NCBI GenBank assembly: GCA_030836345.1 | Contig: JAURQA010000203.1 | Coordinates: forward strand, 1 to 13,501 | Length of the DNA stretch: 13,501 bases | From: Bacteroidota bacterium | GTDB taxonomy: Bacteria > Bacteroidota > Bacteroidia > NS11-12g > UBA955 | Reading direction: 5' to 3' | In this document: positions 7,347-13,501 of the stretch, one piece after another | Layout: each line of letters opens with the position of its first letter | Numbering within the stretch: the stretch's first letter is position 1 | The notes under the pieces: generated by a model | Told to the model about the DNA's origin: nothing | Database searches by the model: none | What the model saw: the letters and a program-made list of their open reading frames with translations, nothing else | Made by a program: the position numbers and the translations under genes

Positions 7347-7378
7347 CAAAAGTAACGAAATAAAAGGGAGAAAACAAA
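7347..7378 (-). promoter_or_regulatory. Bacteroidota-type promoter for the GT5-like/DUF4270/DAHP synthase operon
   Basis: On the minus strand, TTTG (7378-7375) is followed after exactly 20 nt by TACTTTTG (7354-7347). Together they match the TTTG / TAnnTTTG pattern of Bacteroidota housekeeping promoters. The expected transcript start near 7340 leaves a leader of about 25 nt before the ATG at 7316. It sits in the 103-nt divergent region shared with panC. Confidence 0.7.
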
Positions 7379-7398
7379 ATTTTTCTTTTTAAAACCCT

Positions 7399-7406
7399 TT
7401 AATTTG
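7399..7406 (+). promoter_or_regulatory. Weak candidate -7 box for panC
   Basis: TTAATTTG differs from TAnnTTTG at one position and lies 13 nt before the panC ATG. Upstream is an A/T-rich tract without a clear TTG box. The call is tentative, based on position in the divergent intergenic region. Confidence 0.25.
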
Positions 7407-7419
7407 CAGGGGTCTAGCG

Positions 7420-8259
7420 ATGTTAACAATTTTTCAAACCAGAGAAGAGATTCAAGCCTACCGCCATCAATTGGGTGATGATTTAGCCTTTGTTCCAACC
7501 ATGGGGGCATTGCATAGAGGGCATAGCAGCTTATTGGCTAGCGCCATGGAGCACAACCCCATTACCATGTGCAGTATTTTTGTAAATCCGCTGCAATTTG
7601 GCAATGTTAACGATTTGGATACGTATCCCAAAACATTGGAGGCAGATATTGATTTGCTAGGCAAAGAAGGAGTCCGGTTCTTATTTATGCCTACTCCGGA
7701 GGATTTATACGGAGCTGGTGTAGATTCCCCGAAAATAGATATTGCTCCTTTGCATGATATTTATGAAGGAAAAATGCGGCCGGGGCATTTTGATGGGGTT
7801 TTAAAAGTGCTTTACACCTTCTTTCACCTCATACAACCCAATCATGTTTTCTTTGGTCAAAAAGACCTCCAACAGTGCATGGTAGTAGAAAAATTGATTG
7901 CTCAGTGCTTTCCAATGATGGAACTTCACATTTGTGAGACGGTGCGTGAAGAATCGGGCTTGGCTATGAGCTCGCGTAATACTCGATTATCCGAGGAAGG
8001 GAAAATCCATGCCGCACAAATTTTTAAAAGTTTAAATGAAATTGGAGGGAACCTGGATAATGGAATGGATTTTAATGAGGCTTTTAATTTGAGCAAGGAG
8101 CATTTTGCAAGTTGCCGCATAGAAATAGAATATTTAGACCTGATTAACTTGCCAAATATGGATGCAGCTAGCCACCGCAAAAAAGAAACCCGACAAGCTC
8201 TTGTTTTCGCTGGAGTCCTTGAGGGCGTTCGTTTGATTGACAATGTAATATTGGACTAA
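7420..8259 (+). CDS. panC: Pantothenate synthetase (pantoate--beta-alanine ligase)
   Basis: PanC joins pantoate and beta-alanine with ATP, via pantoyl-adenylate, in the cytoplasm to make pantothenate for coenzyme A. The 279 residues match the usual length of about 280. Motifs in order: VPTMGALHRGH (25-35), a HIGH-type nucleotide-binding motif; FVNPLQFG (54-61); YPKTLEAD (69-76); KMRPGHFDGV (118-127); FFGQKDLQQ (144-152); and MSSRNTRLS (183-191), the KMSKS-like loop. All key segments look intact. It is transcribed divergently from the GT5-like operon. No panD or panB lies next to it; the gene downstream is iscS after 152 nt. Confidence 0.96.
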   Translation: MLTIFQTREEIQAYRHQLGDDLAFVPTMGALHRGHSSLLASAMEHNPITMCSIFVNPLQFGNVNDLDTYPKTLEADIDLLGKEGVRFLFMPTPEDLYGAGVDSPKIDIAPLHDIYEGKMRPGHFDGVLKVLYTFFHLIQPNHVFFGQKDLQQCMVVEKLIAQCFPMMELHICETVREESGLAMSSRNTRLSEEGKIHAAQIFKSLNEIGGNLDNGMDFNEAFNLSKEHFASCRIEIEYLDLINLPNMDAASHRKKETRQALVFAGVLEGVRLIDNVILD

Positions 8260-8411
8260 TCGAGTTGCGGCTCGAAACCTAGCAAATCCCCAAAGCTAGC
8301 TTGCCTTTCTATTGTCAGGCATTCATAGAAAAAGAATTTACATTCGTTCAAACAATAGTAAGGGATATGTGTTATTTTTGCTGTTTAGAATTAGAATAAA
8401 TAAAAATAAGA
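8260..8411 (+). other. Intergenic region between panC and iscS
   Basis: This 152-nt stretch contains no convincing gene. Just after the panC stop is a short hairpin, TCGAG/CTCGA, without a T-run, so it is not a standard terminator. There is a perfect 10-bp palindrome AAGCTAGCTT at 8293-8302, and a separated inverted repeat CTATTGT (8309-8315) / ACAATAG (8352-8358) just upstream of the iscS -7 box. No iscR-like regulator gene is present. Confidence 0.5.
8373..8380 (+). promoter_or_regulatory. Putative -7 promoter box for iscS
   Basis: TATTTTTG matches TAnnTTTG and lies 31 nt before the iscS ATG. A clear TTG box at 17-23 nt upstream is not visible; the sequence there is AT-rich with GTTCAAACAA. 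An activator or a weak upstream element would be needed if this is the real promoter. Confidence 0.42.
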
Positions 8412-9623
8412 ATGAAGCTGCCTATATATTTAGATAATAACGCTACGACCAAAGTGGATCCACGGGTGTTTGAAACCATGACGCCCTTCTTTTTAGAAAC
8501 GTTTGGAAACGCTGCAAGCCGAAACCATTCTTTTGGTTGGAGTGCAGAGGAGGCAGTTGATTATGCGCGTGAGCAAATTGCCAAATTGATTGGTGCAAAT
8601 GAGAAGGAAATCATTTTTACAAGTGGTGCTACGGAAAGTAATAACCTTGCCTTAAAGGGTGTTTTTGAAATGTATGCCCGTAAGGGAAATCATATCATAA
8701 CAGCGGCTACAGAACACAAGGCTGTTTTGGATGCCTGTGCTCATTTAGAGAAACAAGGGGCAGAGGTAACCTATTTGCCAGTTCAAGGAAATGGCATGAT
8801 TGATTTGGAAGTACTCAAATCATCCATCAAGGATAACACCATTTTGGTTTCTATTATGTATGGAAACAACGAGTTGGGTGTACTACAGCAGATACAGGAA
8901 ATAGGGGCTATGTGTAAGGAAAATGGAGTGCTTTTCCACTCGGATGCGACCCAAGCGGTTGGTAAAATTCCAGTGGATGTAATTAAAGATAATATTGATT
9001 TGATGAGCTTTACCGCTCATAAAATGTACGGACCCAAGGGGGTCGGTGCTTTGTATGTGCGTCGTAAAAACCCAAGGGTTAAGGTTACAGCTCAGTTGGA
9101 TGGTGGCGGTCACGAACGTGGCATGCGTAGTGGTACGTTGAATGTGCCAGGCATTGTTGGTTTTGGTAGAGCATGTGAAATTGCGATTGCTGAAATGGAT
9201 AAGGATGCTGCTCACACCAGCCGATTGAGAGATAAATTGGAGACGGAACTCCTTAAATTGGAGGAGAGTTACCTTAATGGAAATAAGGATAGTCGTTTGC
9301 CGCATACTACAAACATTAGTTTCAAACATGTAGAGGGCGAGGGCTTAATGATTGGTATTAAAGATATCGCAGTATCCTCAGGATCAGCTTGTACCAGTGC
9401 ATCCCTTGAGCCTAGCTATGTATTAAAGAGTTTAGGTTTGGATGATGAGTTGGCTCACTCAAGCTTGCGTTTCGGCTTAAGCCGATTTAGCACAGAGGAG
9501 GAGGTTGATTTTACCATTAAAACGGTAACAGAAGCGGTAAATAAATTAAGAGATATGAGTCCCTTGTGGGAAATGTTTAAAGAGGGAATTGATCTAAAAA
9601 CCATTGAATGGACGGATCACTAG
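8412..9623 (+). CDS. iscS: Cysteine desulfurase, IscS type
   Basis: This PLP enzyme takes sulfur from cysteine and passes a persulfide to IscU and other acceptors in the cytoplasm. The 403 residues almost equal E. coli IscS (404). Visible are [12 protein letters not shown] (6-17), SGATESNN (71-78), H102 that stacks on [13 protein letters not shown] (176-185), the Schiff-base lysine K204 in [12 protein letters not shown], and the mobile-loop cysteine C327 in [14 protein letters not shown]. The C-terminal tail ([17 protein letters not shown]) is close to that of E. coli IscS, which contacts IscU. These features mark it as group I IscS rather than SufS. It is followed 52 nt later by iscU, which has its own promoter-like sequence. 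Confidence 0.96.
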   Translation: MKLPIYLDNNATTKVDPRVFETMTPFFLETFGNAASRNHSFGWSAEEAVDYAREQIAKLIGANEKEIIFTSGATESNNLALKGVFEMYARKGNHIITAATEHKAVLDACAHLEKQGAEVTYLPVQGNGMIDLEVLKSSIKDNTILVSIMYGNNELGVLQQIQEIGAMCKENGVLFHSDATQAVGKIPVDVIKDNIDLMSFTAHKMYGPKGVGALYVRRKNPRVKVTAQLDGGGHERGMRSGTLNVPGIVGFGRACEIAIAEMDKDAAHTSRLRDKLETELLKLEESYLNGNKDSRLPHTTNISFKHVEGEGLMIGIKDIAVSSGSACTSASLEPSYVLKSLGLDDELAHSSLRFGLSRFSTEEEVDFTIKTVTEAVNKLRDMSPLWEMFKEGIDLKTIEWTDH

Positions 9624-9632
9624 ACTTAAATA

Positions 9633-9663
9633 TTGTTTAGAATCGTTTTAAATAGTAAATTTG
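9633..9663 (+). promoter_or_regulatory. Bacteroidota-type promoter upstream of iscU
   Basis: TTG (9633-9635), 20 nt of spacer and TAAATTTG (9656-9663) match the flavobacterial TTG-N17-23-TAnnTTTG pattern. It lies between the iscS stop and the iscU ATG, so iscU-iscA could be transcribed independently of iscS and be more abundant. The leader would be about 6-8 nt, which is short. Confidence 0.55.
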
Positions 9664-9675
9664 TAAATATAAAAA

Positions 9676-10092
9676 ATGGCATATTCAGAAAAAGTAATTG
9701 ATCACTTTAACAATCCAAGAAACGTTGGAACCTTAGATAAAGCATCGGACCAGGTTGGAACGGGCTTAGTTGGAGCTCCAGAGTGTGGTGATGTTATGCG
9801 CCTGCAAATAGAGGTGGATAATGATGGTAAAATCGCAGATGCTAAGTTTAAAACCTTTGGCTGCGGTAGCGCTATTGCTAGTAGCTCATTGGCTACAGAG
9901 TGGTTAAAAGGAAAATCTGTTGATGATGCTTTGGCTATTGACAATATGGAAATTGTTGAAGAGCTAGCTCTTCCACCAGTTAAAATTCATTGCTCTGTTT
10001 TGGCAGAAGATGCGATTAAAGCAGCCATTAATGATTACAGAGTAAAACAGGGCTTAGAGCCTATAGAACAAGAAAAAAGTATTGTTCACTAA
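9676..10092 (+). CDS. iscU: Iron-sulfur cluster assembly scaffold IscU
   Basis: IscU is the scaffold on which [2Fe-2S] and [4Fe-4S] clusters are built using sulfur from IscS. The 138 residues begin MAYSEKVIDHFNNPRNVG, strikingly like the proteobacterial protein. They keep the three cluster cysteines C37 (PECGD), C63 (FGCGSAIASSS) and C106 (KIHCSVLAEDA), plus D39. The HscA-chaperone recognition motif LPPVK is intact at 99-103. The tail is about 10 residues longer than in E. coli (ending EPIEQEKSIVH). It sits 52 nt after iscS and 9 nt before iscA, and ends with a tandem TAATAA stop. Confidence 0.97.
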   Translation: MAYSEKVIDHFNNPRNVGTLDKASDQVGTGLVGAPECGDVMRLQIEVDNDGKIADAKFKTFGCGSAIASSSLATEWLKGKSVDDALAIDNMEIVEELALPPVKIHCSVLAEDAIKAAINDYRVKQGLEPIEQEKSIVH

Positions 10093-10101
10093 TAACTTAG
10101 C

Positions 10102-10449
10102 ATGGTAGGCACGGAAGCAGATATCATTATTAATGACAAAGCGAAAGCAAAGGCCTTTTCTTTAATGGCTGATGCGGGTATTTCTGCTCCGGAGTATTTT
10201 GTGCGTGTGGGTGTAAAAGGAGGCGGTTGTAGCGGTCTTACCTATGAGTTGGATTTTGACAATGAGAAACAATCGGGCGATATGGAATATGGCGGCGAAG
10301 ATTTGAAGGTGGTTTGTGATATGAAAAGCTTTCTATACCTCTGCGGTACGGAGCTTGATTTTTCAGATGGCCTCAATGGCAAAGGATTTAACTTTATTAA
10401 TCCAAACGCGAGCCGATCCTGCGGTTGTGGGGAGAGTTTCGCTGTTTAA
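10102..10449 (+). CDS. iscA: A-type iron-sulfur carrier protein, IscA/HesB family
   Basis: A-type carriers receive clusters from the scaffold and deliver them to target apoproteins. The 115-residue product has the three invariant cysteines C43 (KGGGCSGLTYEL), C107 and C109 (SRSCGCGESF) and the NPNASRSCGCGESF end typical of the family. It could be called IscA or ErpA from sequence alone; its place 9 nt after iscU favours the IscA role. It is the last gene of the cluster, followed by a hairpin terminator. No hscB, hscA, fdx or iscX follows. Confidence 0.94.
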   Translation: MVGTEADIIINDKAKAKAFSLMADAGISAPEYFVRVGVKGGGCSGLTYELDFDNEKQSGDMEYGGEDLKVVCDMKSFLYLCGTELDFSDGLNGKGFNFINPNASRSCGCGESFAV

Positions 10450-10470
10450 TAGAAAAAGATCATTAAATAT

Positions 10471-10506
10471 AAAGGTCGGCAAGATGCATTCTTGTCGACC
10501 TTTTTT
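10471..10506 (+). terminator. Rho-independent terminator of the isc cluster
   Basis: A 14-bp stem, 10471-10484 with 10490-10503, contains one G-U pair, encloses a TGCAT loop and runs into six T (10501-10506). It begins 21 nt after the iscA stop. Because the stem starts with AAA and the reverse strand then reads TTTATATTTA, it may also stop transcripts arriving from rlmB on the minus strand. Confidence 0.92.
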
Positions 10507-10580
10507 GTGGTTTCTACTTTTGGGTATTTTAGATTTTTTTAATCGCCTTTTTCTGGAGTAATCCGAGTATAATTTGCTCG

Positions 10581-11327
10581 TTAAGCATTCCGCTGGCGAA
10601 TCACTTCGAACAAGGCAATTCCGGCTGCAACACTGACGTTAAGAGATTCAACTCCGGTTTTGCTCAAGGGTATTTTTACATGCTCATCGCAAATTTTCCA
10701 AGCATCGGTACTCAAGCCTTTTTCTTCATCCCCCATAACTAAAACACAGGGGCCTGTGTACGACTCGTGGGCGTCAAATATATTATCTTGGGTTTTCTCG
10801 GTAATGCCAATCACTTTTAAGCCATTTACTTGCATGGTTTTAATGGTTTTATAGGTATTATCAGATTTGCACACCGGCATCGTTAGTAAAGCTCCTGCGG
10901 ATGTTTTAACTGAATCTGGGCTAATTGCTGCGCCTCCATTATTTGGAATAACAATACCATGAGCGCCTGCACAAGCTGCACTTCGTACAATAGCACCGAA
11001 ATTTCGCACATCGCTTACTCCATCCAACATCACCAATAAAGGGTCTTCCCCTTTATCATAGGCCGATTGAATAATATCGTCAAACTCAGTAAAATCTATG
11101 GCTGAAAGAGAGGCTATAATGCCTTGATGATTTTTTCCTTTGGCTAAGTTATTGAGCTTTTGCGGCGGTACTGCTTTCCAACGAATCTTGCGAAAGGCAA
11201 GTTTCTGTAATAGCTCTCCTAATTGGTTCTCCTGATGGCCTTCGGCTACCCATAGCTTATCGAAGGTTTTATTAGCCGCTAAAGCTTCTTCAATAGGCTT
11301 TATGCCATATATAAATTGCGAGCTCAC
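10581..11327 (-). CDS. rlmB: 23S rRNA 2'-O-ribose guanosine methyltransferase RlmB (TrmH/SpoU family)
   Basis: RlmB methylates the 2'-O of a guanosine in the peptidyl-transferase region of 23S rRNA (Gm2251 in E. coli) using SAM. The 248 residues fit the family. An N-terminal substrate-binding domain (IYGIKPIEEAL at 6-16, KNHQGI at 65-70) is followed by a SPOUT domain. Its motifs are 1, DVRNFGAIVRSA (106-117, with N109 and R115); 2, LVMGDEEKGLS (196-206); and 3, IPLSKTGVESLNVSVA (219-234). The gene starts 2 nt after the end of the DUF2723 gene, so the two are probably co-transcribed. Related TrmH-type enzymes could act on a different RNA, but the N-terminal domain favours RlmB. Confidence 0.92.
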   Translation of the reverse strand: MSSQFIYGIKPIEEALAANKTFDKLWVAEGHQENQLGELLQKLAFRKIRWKAVPPQKLNNLAKGKNHQGIIASLSAIDFTEFDDIIQSAYDKGEDPLLVMLDGVSDVRNFGAIVRSAACAGAHGIVIPNNGGAAISPDSVKTSAGALLTMPVCKSDNTYKTIKTMQVNGLKVIGITEKTQDNIFDAHESYTGPCVLVMGDEEKGLSTDAWKICDEHVKIPLSKTGVESLNVSVAAGIALFEVIRQRNA

Positions 11328-11329
11328 TG

Positions 11330-13501
11330 TTATCGAACGGTCATGGGTTTCAACACTTTTTCATACTTGGTTGCTAGATCTTTAAACCCATAGCTATTAA
11401 GCATGTTTAAAATATTAGATGCTGTTCTGTAACAATTATTCAATTGACGGTTAGTAGTTAAATCTTGCTCTGGGTACCTTTTGGTATAGTAGGCAAAAAA
11501 CTCTTGGTTTTGTTCTATTGCGTCCTTAAGCAATAGCTCTCCTTTTTTATTTTCTCCTAATATCATGTAGGTTAAACCAAAATCTGCCAATACTTCTCGG
11601 TTCCAAATCATTTGGGGTTGCGGTAACTCTTCGACCATTTTATTCAAAACTTGGAGCGCCTTGTCTCTCGCCTTCTCTGTAGCATCTGATTCTGAGTCAA
11701 GGTATTCCTTTACGGTAGCATAGCCTGCTACTGGAGGGGGGGTTTGACCTGCGTCATATGCTTTCTTATAGCGCTCATAATTGGTTACTTGAGATGCATA
11801 ACTCATGGCTAAGTTATACCCCCATTGCTGCATTTGCATTGGTACGTAGGATGCTTTGTCATCTAAGAAAAAGTTTTTATTCTCCTTCATTCCGTAGTAT
11901 TTGTATTGGTTTACGAGGTTATCGTACAATTTCTCACGGTTTACATTGGCTGGTGCTGATCCTGATCTGCCTCCATTCACTGGAACAAATTTGTATACCA
12001 ACCCTTCTAATTGCAAGTAGTCGTTTAAACCATTAAAGTTATATCCACTCACTGCGGTAAAATATAAGGGTCTTTTCCACCCCGATTTAGCATTTTCAGA
12101 GATGTAATTATACAAAAGAATGTCTCCTTTAGTAACGTAGCTATTTCCTATACCAAATCGAATAGTATCTACTGCTTTAGCTATGTCTTCTTTACTCACA
12201 ATGCCTGCTTCAATCGCTTTTGATTTATACGTAGGGATTGAAATGTAAGGGCTAGGCCAAACCGGACTCCCAGCTTTATTGGTTTCTAGTACCTTAGCCA
12301 TTGCCTCATCAATATCCATATATCCTGTGTTGGCTCTATTAATTTGAATGCCGTTCTCTAAACTTCCTGTTTGCAGGTCTTTTTTAGTTAAGGTCATAGG
12401 CAAGGGATCAGATTTCATCACCTTATCTAAGAGGACAGAACTGTACCACTCTGTAGGCAGCAAACTCATGTTAATGATGCGCACATCGGTACGAACGCCT
12501 TCCACATTTTGCAAATACCATAAGGGGTAGGTGTCGTTATCTCCATTGCAAATAAGCACGGCATTAGGCTCTAAGTTATTTAGAAAGTTTTGAGCTGAGT
12601 TTTTACCTATTAATCGGCCACTTCTATCATGATCATCCCAGTTTTGGTATCCCATATTAACTGGTACAAGAAGAATACATGCCGCTGCGCCTGCAATGGC
12701 TGCGTTCCCTTTTAAATATTTTCGTAAAAACTGAATGACTCCTATTACTCCTAAACCAACCCAAATACAAAAGGTTTGAAAGGATCCGACAAGGGAGTAA
12801 TCTCTTTCTCTTGGTTCGTAAGGGGGCGGATTTAGGTATACAATAAGTATGATACCTGTAAAGAGAAATAAACTCATGACCAACCAAAACCCTTTAAGGT
12901 CCTTTTTAAAGTGCAGGTACAATCCTATAAGTCCTAAAATAAAGGGCAGGAAGTAATAAGCGTTTCGTGCTTTTTGTTTTTTCATGGCTTTAGGCAATCC
13001 ATCCAGACTTCCTACACCAAAAACATTATCTAAAGGCGTTCCAGAATACCATGCGCCGTCTAAATCACTGCTATTCATGCCTTGCTGGTTATTAAATCGA
13101 CCAACAAAGTTCCAAAAGAAATATCGCTTGTACATATGGCCCAGTTGATAGTTAAAAAAGAAACTGAGGTTGTTTCCAAAGGAGGGTAATTGCGATTCTA
13201 AATATTTGATTTCCTCTTGGTCTTGGGCCGTTTTATTGGCCTTTTGCTGTAGCATTTGAATTTCTTGCGTTACGTCCTCCATGCCTGACCAGGAACGGTA
13301 TCCAATTTCATCATTGGGTCTACCCGTTCCTCCCATTCGCGGGAAAATAGTCATTTGATTTTGTCCGTTTACGGGACTAATTTTATCGTACACGTATTCA
13401 AACCTTTCTTCGCCTTCTTGATAGATAGAATCTGATTTAAAGACTTTTTTACCCTTGGGCTCTGTAGCTGTGGGTTGACTGTTAAAGTATGGGCCATAAG
13501 C
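11330..13501 (-). CDS. DUF2723 family multi-pass membrane protein, C-terminal part (5' end beyond the window)
   Basis: The reading frame is open to the last base, giving 723 visible codons. A GTG at 13393-13391 lies inside the continuing frame and is not the true start. Visible membrane segments, numbered from that GTG codon, are at about 145-161, 168-187, 200-223 and 230-247. Between them is PPPYEPRERDYS, and after them come NGDNDTYPLWYLQNVEGVRTDVRI and LLPTEWY, sequences I associate with Bacteroidota DUF2723 proteins. The family resembles GT-C/protein O-mannosyltransferase-like membrane proteins, mostly through the N-terminal half that is not seen here. The last ~350 residues look like a soluble, probably periplasmic, helical domain. 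A Gln/Lys-rich segment near residues 41-66 may be a coiled coil. Function is unproven. The rlmB gene follows after 2 nt. Confidence 0.8.
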   Translation of the reverse strand, partial: AYGPYFNSQPTATEPKGKKVFKSDSIYQEGEERFEYVYDKISPVNGQNQMTIFPRMGGTGRPNDEIGYRSWSGMEDVTQEIQMLQQKANKTAQDQEEIKYLESQLPSFGNNLSFFFNYQLGHMYKRYFFWNFVGRFNNQQGMNSSDLDGAWYSGTPLDNVFGVGSLDGLPKAMKKQKARNAYYFLPFILGLIGLYLHFKKDLKGFWLVMSLFLFTGIILIVYLNPPPYEPRERDYSLVGSFQTFCIWVGLGVIGVIQFLRKYLKGNAAIAGAAACILLVPVNMGYQNWDDHDRSGRLIGKNSAQNFLNNLEPNAVLICNGDNDTYPLWYLQNVEGVRTDVRIINMSLLPTEWYSSVLLDKVMKSDPLPMTLTKKDLQTGSLENGIQINRANTGYMDIDEAMAKVLETNKAGSPVWPSPYISIPTYKSKAIEAGIVSKEDIAKAVDTIRFGIGNSYVTKGDILLYNYISENAKSGWKRPLYFTAVSGYNFNGLNDYLQLEGLVYKFVPVNGGRSGSAPANVNREKLYDNLVNQYKYYGMKENKNFFLDDKASYVPMQMQQWGYNLAMSYASQVTNYERYKKAYDAGQTPPPVAGYATVKEYLDSESDATEKARDKALQVLNKMVEELPQPQMIWNREVLADFGLTYMILGENKKGELLLKDAIEQNQEFFAYYTKRYPEQDLTTNRQLNNCYRTASNILNMLNSYGFKDLATKYEKVLKPMTVR

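Noticed and set aside
6925..7392. A 155-codon plus-strand open frame opposite the GT5-like gene and extending into the divergent intergenic region
   Set aside because: It runs antisense through a gene with recognisable homology, has Ser/Leu/Phe-rich shadow composition and no recognisable domain. The region beyond the gene is better explained by the divergent promoter.
8259..8274. Hairpin TCGAG-TTGCGG-CTCGA as a panC terminator
   Set aside because: The stem is only 5 bp and no T-run follows it.
8883..9329. A 148-codon minus-strand open frame inside iscS
   Set aside because: It is fully antisense to a highly conserved enzyme, with composition typical of a reverse-frame shadow and no family resemblance.
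10355..10561. A 68-codon plus-strand frame overlapping the end of iscA
   Set aside because: It is out of frame with iscA, runs through the terminator hairpin and ends in Phe/Leu-rich low-complexity sequence.
13391..13393. GTG at 13393 as the start of the DUF2723 protein
   Set aside because: The frame stays open through all 36 upstream codons to the window edge, and the protein family has a large N-terminal membrane part that must lie upstream.
1..13501. CRISPR arrays, tRNA or rRNA genes, insertion sequences, attachment sites, phage or defence genes
   Set aside because: No short regularly spaced direct repeats, cloverleaf-like segments, transposase or integrase motifs, or terminal inverted repeats were seen; the window is filled by identifiable chromosomal genes with no unexplained gap above about 175 nt.

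Overview
The window is a gene-dense, AT-rich piece of chromosome that looks like Bacteroidota, most likely the Flavobacteriales. The lineage call rests on four things: a protein with a C-terminal Por (type IX) secretion sorting domain; DUF4270 and DUF2723 proteins; the lack of clear Shine-Dalgarno sequences; and promoter-like boxes of the TAnnTTTG type. The species cannot be named from the sequence alone. Nothing here looks like a phage, plasmid, insertion sequence, CRISPR array, tRNA or rRNA.

Layout, left to right. (1) Bases 14-1888 (+) encode a secreted protein of three tandem beta-rich repeats plus a T9SS sorting domain, followed by a strong terminator. (2) Bases 2062-3240 (+) encode an outer-membrane porin of the phosphate-selective porin O/P type, also with its own terminator. 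(3) Bases 3371-4246 (+) encode an RsuA/RluB-family rRNA pseudouridine synthase that converges, with a gap of only 2 nt, on (4) a three-gene minus-strand operon. Read in transcription order from 7316 down to 4249, that operon encodes a degenerate GT5 'glycogen synthase' N-terminal domain, a DUF4270 lipoprotein and a DAHP synthase. (5) Divergent from it, panC (7420-8259, +) encodes pantothenate synthetase. (6) A compact iron-sulfur locus follows: iscS (8412-9623), iscU (9676-10092) and iscA (10102-10449), closed by a hairpin terminator. (7) On the minus strand, the C-terminal 723 codons of a DUF2723 membrane protein enter from the right edge and are followed 2 nt later by rlmB (11327-10581).

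The genes serve separate housekeeping and envelope functions rather than one obvious system. The most tightly integrated unit is iscS-iscU-iscA: sulfur donor, scaffold and A-type carrier. IscU keeps the HscA-binding LPPVK motif although no hscA, hscB or fdx gene is seen here. The observations most worth a second look are: a DAHP synthase in which the normally invariant metal-binding histidine of the DPSH motif is glutamine; a GT5-like protein that has lost its ADP-glucose motif and its second domain yet is apparently maintained in an operon; the minimal ISC cluster in a phylum that mostly relies on SUF; and the triple-repeat T9SS cargo with no visible catalytic domain. I found no convincing previously undescribed defence or mobile system.
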